Source of the DNA: Margaritifera margaritifera
Lineage: Eukaryota; Mollusca; Bivalvia; Unionida; Margaritiferidae
Length of the DNA stretch: 64,000 bases
Assembly: GCA_029931535.1 (NCBI GenBank)
Contig: JAQPZY010001490.1
Location: 372,001-436,000 of the forward strand
Direction: 5' to 3'
This document shows, in pieces, positions 56,403 to 64,000 of the stretch; the stretch's first letter is position 1; every line of letters begins with the position of its first letter. A program made the position numbers and the translations under genes. The notes below the pieces were generated by a model. The model saw only the letters and a list, made by a program, of their open reading frames with translations. It was not told the origin of the DNA and did no database searches.

Positions 56403-56478
56403 CACAATGAACAGAGATATTACAACAATGAACATAGATATTACCACAATGAACAGAGATATTACCAAACTGAACAGA
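56130..56478. repeat. 20-21 bp minisatellite split by a (TA)n tract
   Basis: About a dozen copies of a unit close to ATGAACAGAGATATTACCAC occur from 56130 to 56333 and again from 56400 to 56478, on both sides of a 66-bp perfect TA run (56334-56400). Units differ by point changes and one-base indels, and the same orientation is kept on both sides, so the TA run arose or expanded inside the array. Confidence 0.85.
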
Positions 56479-58930
56479 AGCTAAATGTATAATGTCATTG
56501 AACGTTTATTCGATATTTTGCATATCACATTTGAGCAGGAAATAGTGAAAGTTCAAGATGAATATGGGAAAGGGAAGAATGTTTATCATGACGCATATAT
56601 AGGTATCAAACCATCAGTGGAAATTCAGACATAGATGGGTTTAAGTAGATTCAGAATGTAATACATTTAGATGGTACGCGTTTATGTTGTTCTGTAGAAT
56701 ATTTATTAAACACACCAAGTGATCATGTGGATGGATCGTCAAAATACAATATAGATATATACACTCATTAGTTTAATATATGTAAGGTAAACATATATAC
56801 CATTTGGAAACATGAACATGAATTCGATGTATCTGTACATGTACATGACATATTGGAAGCTTGAGACAGCAGTGCAGCAAGTACTGGAGATGCAGCTAAG
56901 AGAACCTACACAAGTACAACTAAAATGACCGAAATAGAAGGACAAAGCCAAGTTCACATTTCAATGAGGGTGGTTTTAATCACTACAATGATGGAATGTA
57001 CAATTACCTTGGAATACGAATGTTTTCAAGATTGGTATAATCACAAATAAACAGACTTCATGCACAAAAACGTATCTGCAAAAATGTTGTAGTTTTGCAT
57101 AAACAAAGAACAACCCAGAACGCAAAAGACTTTGTCGCAATGTAGATAATTCAATTGATATATTTTCTGAGTAAGGTTCGATTGTAAAACTCAAACCTTT
57201 TGAAAGTATTGTTGTACATGTAGAAAGCGAATTTGATGTATAAGGCAAAGACTTGCTGATAACCCCTTCGGTGAAGCAGAACTCAATATATTATCATAGA
57301 CAAGAAAAACAACCAAAGACATTTCGTCAGGTTTCTATATACACCAATATTTTACAAAGGAACATATTGCATTAAAATATTTAGTATACATTGAACAACA
57401 ATGCAAAAGTAGGATATGAAAAATTATAAAGGATCCCGACTTTGAGGGTGTTCACAGGCCAAGATGAAAACCATTTTAACAAGACAAATGCATGCCATGT
57501 ATGCGCAAAAAATAATTGCAATCATAATTACTGAACAGACATGTAAAGAGATCTTGGAAATAACGAACACAATTTGAATTACAAACGTCCAAATTACATA
57601 CGAGTGTTAATTAATAACCTGTCCCGTTTTGAAGGTCATATTTGAATCCATACTTCAGTTAAAAAATGATTGAGATATGCATTTCATTCAGTAATAATTT
57701 GATCGTTCAACGGTTCATGAAAAAAAGAAATGACAATATAGTTAAAGGGCAATCAGGATTGTAAATAAAGTAAGACTTATTGGAACGTCTTTATAGCAGA
57801 TGGTCAAATGTTTGATACATGAAAATTTCACAGAAACACTTATTCAGAAAGAATTCACAAATATAGAGACCATTCCAGATACAATAACTGTCAGTGTAAA
57901 ACTTGTTAAATTTAGAGTTACTATGTTCTATTGTTTTTCATCAAAGAAATATTTTGTACTCTCCATAGACTATAGACTTTGTATAGTCGCCGCACTTTTT
58001 CTATTGCTGAATGGAACAACATTTTTGAAGAACATTCCCCTGTTTCTTCGTTCAGTATCAAACATAAAACACCCTTTAAACTAATGCTAGGTGAATCAAG
58101 TAAAACATTTGTTATAGTGGGTGCTATGCCAATGGGTACCTCATAAAATAAAACAGTTCCATTTCTGTATTGGTCATTCAGAAATTATGCAATTGATTCA
58201 GAAGTAACTTTATCATATTCTAAACAAATATTTTCCAATTTGCATTCTTGAATTCCAACTTCCATTACTTTCGGGACCTATTCAAGTGTTATGCTTACTC
58301 TGATATCCCGAGAAAGTGCAAATGGATACAGTGGGCAATGGTCTGTAATACCTGAAGGTATAATGGTATTATAATCTGTAGTACAATGAATCCAAAACTA
58401 TACAGCTTCAGTACGAGTATTTTACCCATTGCCTGCCCCTGATTGTAAAATCTTCTGAAATTATTAGTGATAATGCCTGTTCACGCTAGATTCTTGTTGC
58501 ATATACTGGTAGCCATAAATATTTGTACTGAAGAAGATATTATAGTCATTGAACTTTAAAAAGGAAAAAAAAGATAATTATCGTTCCAACAGGATACGGT
58601 GAGCCTTTTCACAATCAGTATATTTAAATTGTTTACCACTGCATCGCTAGCACCTTCTTTTAGTTCGCTTTCAAACGAGACGACAAAAACAACCTGGTAT
58701 TGTCTGTATATTTGAACTTAACTTTGAAATTGTTATCTATAACGATTGTTCAGGTTTAATGTCGCTCGGGGTGTATATGATACAAGGATATGTTGGACTA
58801 GGGATTAAACTCCTTATGGCATAATTCCCCGATTGTGAAGTATCATGCGATGTATATAAGTAAAGATGAAGCCTGTATACAGTTTTAACTAACTCTCGAA
58901 TAAATTGATTTGTTGAATGCCCAGTTTCAT

Positions 58931-59447
58931 TTATTCTGCCAAAATCGAATGAGTTGTTGCCTGAGGCTGCTGATTGGTGGGGGGCGCTAGTGGGCACTCA
59001 GAGTTAACGCTGGTGTCAGTTCCTGTCGCCAAGTTGTCGTCTGCTATCAGCAGCTCGTTGTTGTGTCCTTTGTAGGTGGCCACTTTGAGATCCATGTCCG
59101 AGGGGATCATGTGAAAACCGCCCCTCTGACGTAATCTAGCTTGCATTTGGCATATTCCAGCACATAATGGTACTTTTTTTATCGATAATGGGATGTTTTC
59201 CTCGTGGGTGATTTTGGCTTCCACGTTTGCTAGAAATTTACTTTGGGTGTCGAAGGCCTTTTCGGCACCCACTATCGTGATTAGCGTTTGCGTCTGCGCG
59301 CCGATGATCTTCCAGACGTACATCCGAACGCTATCGTTGAGGATCTCCACGCCAGCCTGTGTAAAACCCACCAACATGTCCACAATAAACGCCGCCCACC
59401 CGTTCCTCCTACCCCAGTCGCGCTGCGAATAGTGATCCAGAGTCGTC
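58931..59447 (-). CDS. Orphan ORF, possible unannotated exon or gene
   Basis: An ATG-started frame of 150 codons (59383-58931) can be extended upstream in frame to about 59447 with 'LDHYSQRDWGRRNGWAAFIV', where an in-frame TAG also forms an AG acceptor-like end. The product has a mildly hydrophobic N-terminus, a helical middle ('DTQSKFLANVEAKITHEEN'), two close Cys in 'VPLCAGICQMQARLRQ' and a Pro/Gln-rich tail. The GC content is clearly above the flanks. AATAAA overlaps the stop codon. No family is recognised. It may be a host terminal exon, a lineage-specific gene, or a retrocopy fragment. Confidence 0.35.
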
Positions 59448-60374
59448 TAGAATCGTCGTATTTGGGCGTCGTCGACGGCTGTCGCCTCCTACGCATATCA
59501 ATGGACTGGCATTTCTCTAATAGAAGTTTAACCTATAATGGTGGTGGTATAACGACGGGCTGATAATACTCATAAAAGTTGTGTACGACCAGGATATATG
59601 CTAGTCATGGAAAGTTAACTGTGGGTGGTGGTATGTCAGCAGACCGATGCAAGTTTTCTACGACAAGGAATTGGTAGCGAAAACACCCCTTTTACAACTA
59701 TCGAGCCATCCCTGAAAAACTAGAAATGGAAAACTTGTGGCGACTAGTATTTGTGCGACAAGGCTTGTCGAAAAAGTTTTCTGCGATTAGTATTAGCGAG
59801 ACAAATCTAGTCATAGAAAGTTATCTGTGGGTGGGGAAAATCGGCCTTTTACCACTACTCATCTTGCTATCGGTGTTGCGGAATGTTATCTTGATTTTAT
59901 CGTCGTTGAATGTAATATGTAAGTTATCATTTTTTCTATATATGATATATTTTTTAAGCTAGCAGGAAAAATTTTTAACTTGTAATATCATGTTTGTTAT
60001 TTTGCAATAAGAACTCGATTTGACCACATATGTATCCCATCCAATCTCGCAAACAAATGCAAGTTATTTATTGAAACTGACATTGATGCTTTTGTGTTAA
60101 GTTCATGAAATGTACATATCACCACTCTAAAAAATGTTTAATTAAATGCAATGTAGATTTGAGCCATTATTTATGCTGTGATAAAAGACGAAATTAAAAT
60201 TCAGCTTTGCTAACTTTCTACATAGCCTTGCATATCAATATATACTATGGTTCATGTACCTGTGGATATTTGTGTTTTAAAAATATATGAGTGGTTCTGC
60301 TATCAATGTGTAAGACAAAACCAAAGTATACTACGATATAGGGATCCTAGTCGTGTTGTTTTATATTTGCAATA

Positions 60375-60376
<2 letters not shown>

Positions 60377-60425
<49 letters not shown>
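60377..60425. repeat. (TTA)n microsatellite
   Basis: About 16 perfect triplets. Confidence 0.95.
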
Positions 60426-60427
<2 letters not shown>

Positions 60428-62749
60428 AATTTGATTGGTTCAGATTTGTTATCGTGCATGGATAAGAGATTTAAAATTGCAACACAGAAAGGACTGTCTG
60501 GTTTAATATGGTACTGCGTATCAATGTGTATGACAGCACTAACGTATACTACGGTCCAGGGATATGTTTTGATAAATATTAGTGGCATAGAAATGTTCTC
60601 GTATACGGAATCGAAACTCTCAACGTGTACACTACTTAAAATCAATATTTGCAATGTGTAAATCTGCATATTTTCTGAAACATTGGGGGAATATTTCTTC
60701 GATGTTTTAAAATCAACAAATTATTAACTTTCACTCTCTTGAATGTTACTCTTCAGCACAACTAGCTTTTTCCAACCATGTATCCCATCCAAACTTGTAA
60801 ATAAATCAGCATTATCGCTTTATACCGATATTGTTGTTTTCATGTTAAACTAATGAAACACTTTTGTCACGTGTCTGAAACCCGCTAAATTCAGTATAAT
60901 ATAATTTTGTGACATTAATTTATGATGTGTAAGGAGAATTTATTTTGTTATTTTATGTTCATTCTGCCACTTTCACCGTTTTGCTGCGCTTGCGCTCAAT
61001 ATCGATATTTGTAAAATAATACCTGCAGGCAGCTTGTGGCATATCATATTATTTAAACTGTTTCATAAAATCATACCAAATGCCATCTCATGTAAAATCC
61101 TATCATAATTCATTAATTATAGTTTTTCTTCACATTCAAATCAGAATACTAGTAACAAAATAAACTATTCATTCTTGTAATGCAAGTATGACTAAGTAGA
61201 CTACTACTTTATCCACCAACACATGCTTTCTCTGAACAATCTAACTAATGTATTTCTGAATCGTTCCGTGTGTTTACTCTTTTAAGAAAGGGGACATTTT
61301 GGTATAAACCTACAGCACTTATAAAAAAAAAATATAGATATGTGTTTCATGAGAAAGTACTAATTAGAACTTCTTTTAAAATATACAATCTTTTTTTTAT
61401 GTTTTACTAGTTTGCGTAAACATCAGAGTGATAACAAGCATTTATGCGTAAATGTGTTTCTTACAAAAGAGGTAAATCTAAAAGTAAATAGCACTTTTGT
61501 ATCTGTGGATTTTAATACTTCTGCATACATACCTTGTCAGAAATGGAGCCTTTGCATTTATTTGTCTATATTTTCATTGCCGAAAGTAGCTTTGCGAAGT
61601 TCAATTGCAACAATGCTAATAAAGCAATATATTTTATAAACTCACGACTGTAGGAATTCTAAGCGCAAATTGATAATCTCTGCTAAAAACAGCAAACTTC
61701 AAGATGTTGTTCATAGGGAGCTGCGATGTACTCTTGATCTCTCAAATATTTTTGAAGTCATTCAGAAGGTAGAGCTATAATACTTTTTTCACTGAATTGT
61801 AATATTTCTGAGGAAGACAAAAAGGAGAAAGAAGATGCTACCCTATTAAAAATGAAGCTGCATACAACTCGCAGTGTTGCAATCGATGACTTAAAACCAA
61901 GGTTTCAGACCTTTGTTGTCGTTATTATCAAATCGCAAATTGACAGGCAAGCGACTTTTTGATGTGGGTATCCTTGTGTAATGGTAAAGTCTGCCTATAT
62001 CTAAGAAAACAATGATTCAATGATTAGAAACACTTATCCATGGGGTAGATCTCAACTTTCAAAATCACAACAGGGTATATGTATTAAGATAAGATTACCA
62101 TCTCTAATGTGTCCCAGGGGAAGGGGAGAGGGGTCAGTTTTGCCCAGGATGTTTTTCCATGCGAGGATTTGTTCCCCATAAATGTATTTTTCCCTGATTC
62201 AAGTCAGTGAAGAAATTAAATAGAACGAGGGGTGAATGATCTACTAAGCAAATTATAGGAAAAGATTAAAAAACACTTTGCAAACACATGAATGCTGGCT
62301 ACAAAACAATAGCAAAGTTTGGTCTTTATAACAAACACTTTTTCATTTATTTACTTATACAACAAATCATGAGTTTGCTTTTGTTTTAAAATTTTTTTAT
62401 GTGATTTGAATATCATCAATGTACTGTGCTAACATATTGAGTGATATGCAAGAAGACTTTATCAGTTCAATATTTATTAAAGTATAAAAGACTGTTAATA
62501 AATCTTTGAAAACCTAGTTAATTCATTTACTGACTTTATCTGCGTCTTTAGTTAGTTAGAGGTCGGGTGGCCGGTAGCAAAATTCAATACAGTGAAATTG
62601 AGTGGTTGGGGGTGAGAATGCCTGCCCATTAAAAGTCCATGAGAAGGCAAGTTACTTTCCCAGCAAATGGATTGGGTCTGGGTGGGGCAAATGTTCCTGT
62701 GACGGCCAAATGTCTGGAAGTACAACTATCACAGAGTCCAAAAAGGGTT

Positions 62750-62770
62750 AAAAAAAAAAAAAAAAAAAAA
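62750..62770. repeat. Poly-A tract
   Basis: About 21 A residues; it could mark the end of an old retrocopy but no other sign of one was found. Confidence 0.6.
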
Positions 62771-63281
62771 GCGTTTCTGTATATATAACGGGATTTATCA
62801 ATGATAGTTTGACAAATAAATTTATGAATCAAACATAGACAGTAACTAAAGAAGTTTTGCTCTATTTTAATACAAAAAAGTATAATCGGATAGGGGTGCG
62901 GGCGATATGTTCATGTTTGTTTATGAAGTAACATGATAAGGTAGCAGCGTCCAGGACTCCAATGATTATGATTCTATAAAAGAATAGAAAGAAAACAGTT
63001 TTTTTTCCTGCTGCTAAGCCCGTGTCGTTTTTTTTTAATTTGGTCAGTAACTAACGTAAGGGAATGACAAGAGCTGACAAACGTCCATGGTTGTGCCTTT
63101 GTTATTAAAATAATGTTTTTCAGTCCAAGATTACTGAAGGGATTTAACTGCAATTTATGATATATTATATTTCTGCCTATCAATTTTTGAAAGAAATGTG
63201 AATCACAACACCATATCAAAAAAGTACCAAGAAATAGATATGTGCGATGGACAAATACTAAAACAAGGCGGCTGGTATCCG

Positions 63282-63282
<1 letters not shown>

Positions 63283-63368
<86 letters not shown>
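63283..63368. repeat. (TA)n microsatellite
   Basis: About 85 bp of perfect TA; open frames across it on both strands are repeat translations. Confidence 0.95.
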
Positions 63369-63372
<4 letters not shown>

Positions 63373-64000
63373 TAGCAGGAAATTGTGAAAGGGCTATTGA
63401 GTAAGGTAATAACCGCAAAATGTAGAACGTTCCTTTAATTTTTACTGGATGTACCCATGGAACATATGCAGCCTGTTGACAACATTTGTTAATCGATTCC
63501 ATAAAAATTCACACTGCAACAATGAGGTATACAGAGCTATATTTGGGTAATATCACAAAATGAATCAAAAATACTGGAAAATAACACTGATGCTATAAAC
63601 TAAAATCTGGTATTTCAGCTGCAATTTCAGACCCTTATCTGAAAATTATCACCCGCTAGAGATTACGACATGGAAATGTTACTTTTCGTGTAGCTGTTGA
63701 TACTGGTTATTTCTTGTTTAATGGATTACCAAAGAAAATTGAATGATATGCTCTGAATATATTCTATACGTGCCAAATCATACCAATTGTAAATATAAAA
63801 TAGGATAAAAGCGTGCTGTTAACTGAGGTTTGTTTCGCATATTGAAATGTTCCGGCGCACGTAATGGTTACAACTGAAGCTCAAGGTTTTTGATGTACCA
63901 TGTGTCAAAAGAGGACGGTGGTATATTTCTGAGATCCACACAACATTTTTAGAAAGCCAAATAAAAACAATTGTGTCACAAATATTCAAAATCTTTTATA

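Larger units (their letters stand above)
59580..64000. other. Gene-free AT-rich DNA to the window end
   Basis: No coding sequence supported. A short repeated phrase (TATCCCATCCAAxCTxGxAAA) occurs at 60031 and 60780 within two loosely similar stretches (60000-60240 and 60740-60960), indicating an old duplication. Microsatellites are listed separately. Confidence 0.45.

Noticed and set aside
56130..56478. CRISPR-like array of regular repeats
   Set aside because: Units are contiguous without unique spacers and the surroundings are animal intergenic DNA; it is a minisatellite.

Overview
This is animal nuclear DNA, most likely from a mollusc and probably a bivalve. The DNA is AT-rich, intron-bearing and crowded with long (TA)n, (GA)n, (TTA)n and (TTTA)n microsatellites, non-LTR retrotransposon remains, DNA-transposon remains, hairpin MITEs, tRNA-derived SINE-like repeats and a dispersed repeat type familiar from bivalves. 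The species cannot be named from the sequence. No rRNA, tRNA gene, CRISPR array or bacterial operon was found.

Host gene. One convincing host gene is present: a tumour necrosis factor ligand superfamily (TNFSF) gene on the minus strand, 33981 down to 16623. Four exons were recognised, with GT/AG borders and fully compatible phases. They give a 290-residue type II membrane protein: a short Cys-rich cytoplasmic tail, one transmembrane helix, a Cys-containing stalk and a C-terminal TNF homology domain encoded by the last exon. The last intron is about 14.8 kb and has collected a LINE pseudogene, transposase remains, two hairpin MITEs and several microsatellites.

Virus-like elements. Both sides of this gene carry decayed Polinton/Maverick (adintovirus-like) DNA, visibly richer in GC and CpG than its surroundings. 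The left piece (1 to about 2960, plus strand, cut by the window edge) holds the tail of a probable double-jelly-roll major capsid protein, a mu/pX-like core protein, an adenain-type cysteine protease, a fibre-like protein with a trimeric coiled-coil signature, and two unknown ORFs. The right piece (about 40360 to 49820) holds, from right to left: an unknown gene, a small zinc-ribbon-like gene, protein-primed DNA polymerase B with an N-terminal array of three SAP-like repeats (all minus), a retroviral-type integrase and a phospholipase A2-like gene (plus), then packaging ATPase, a Pro/charge-rich protein, a minor-capsid/penton-like protein and a small basic-core-like protein (minus). Every long gene is broken by stops and frameshifts. 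The two pieces have complementary gene content and orientations that a single inversion would explain; this is a hypothesis.

The rest. 2960-16620 is intergenic with a LINE tail (RNase H), a decayed coding stretch with an internal repeat, and several short tandem repeats. 34000-40350 and 50600-64000 are mostly unassigned AT-rich DNA with microsatellites, a 20-21 bp minisatellite split by a (TA)n tract, and one orphan 150-codon ORF near 59 kb.
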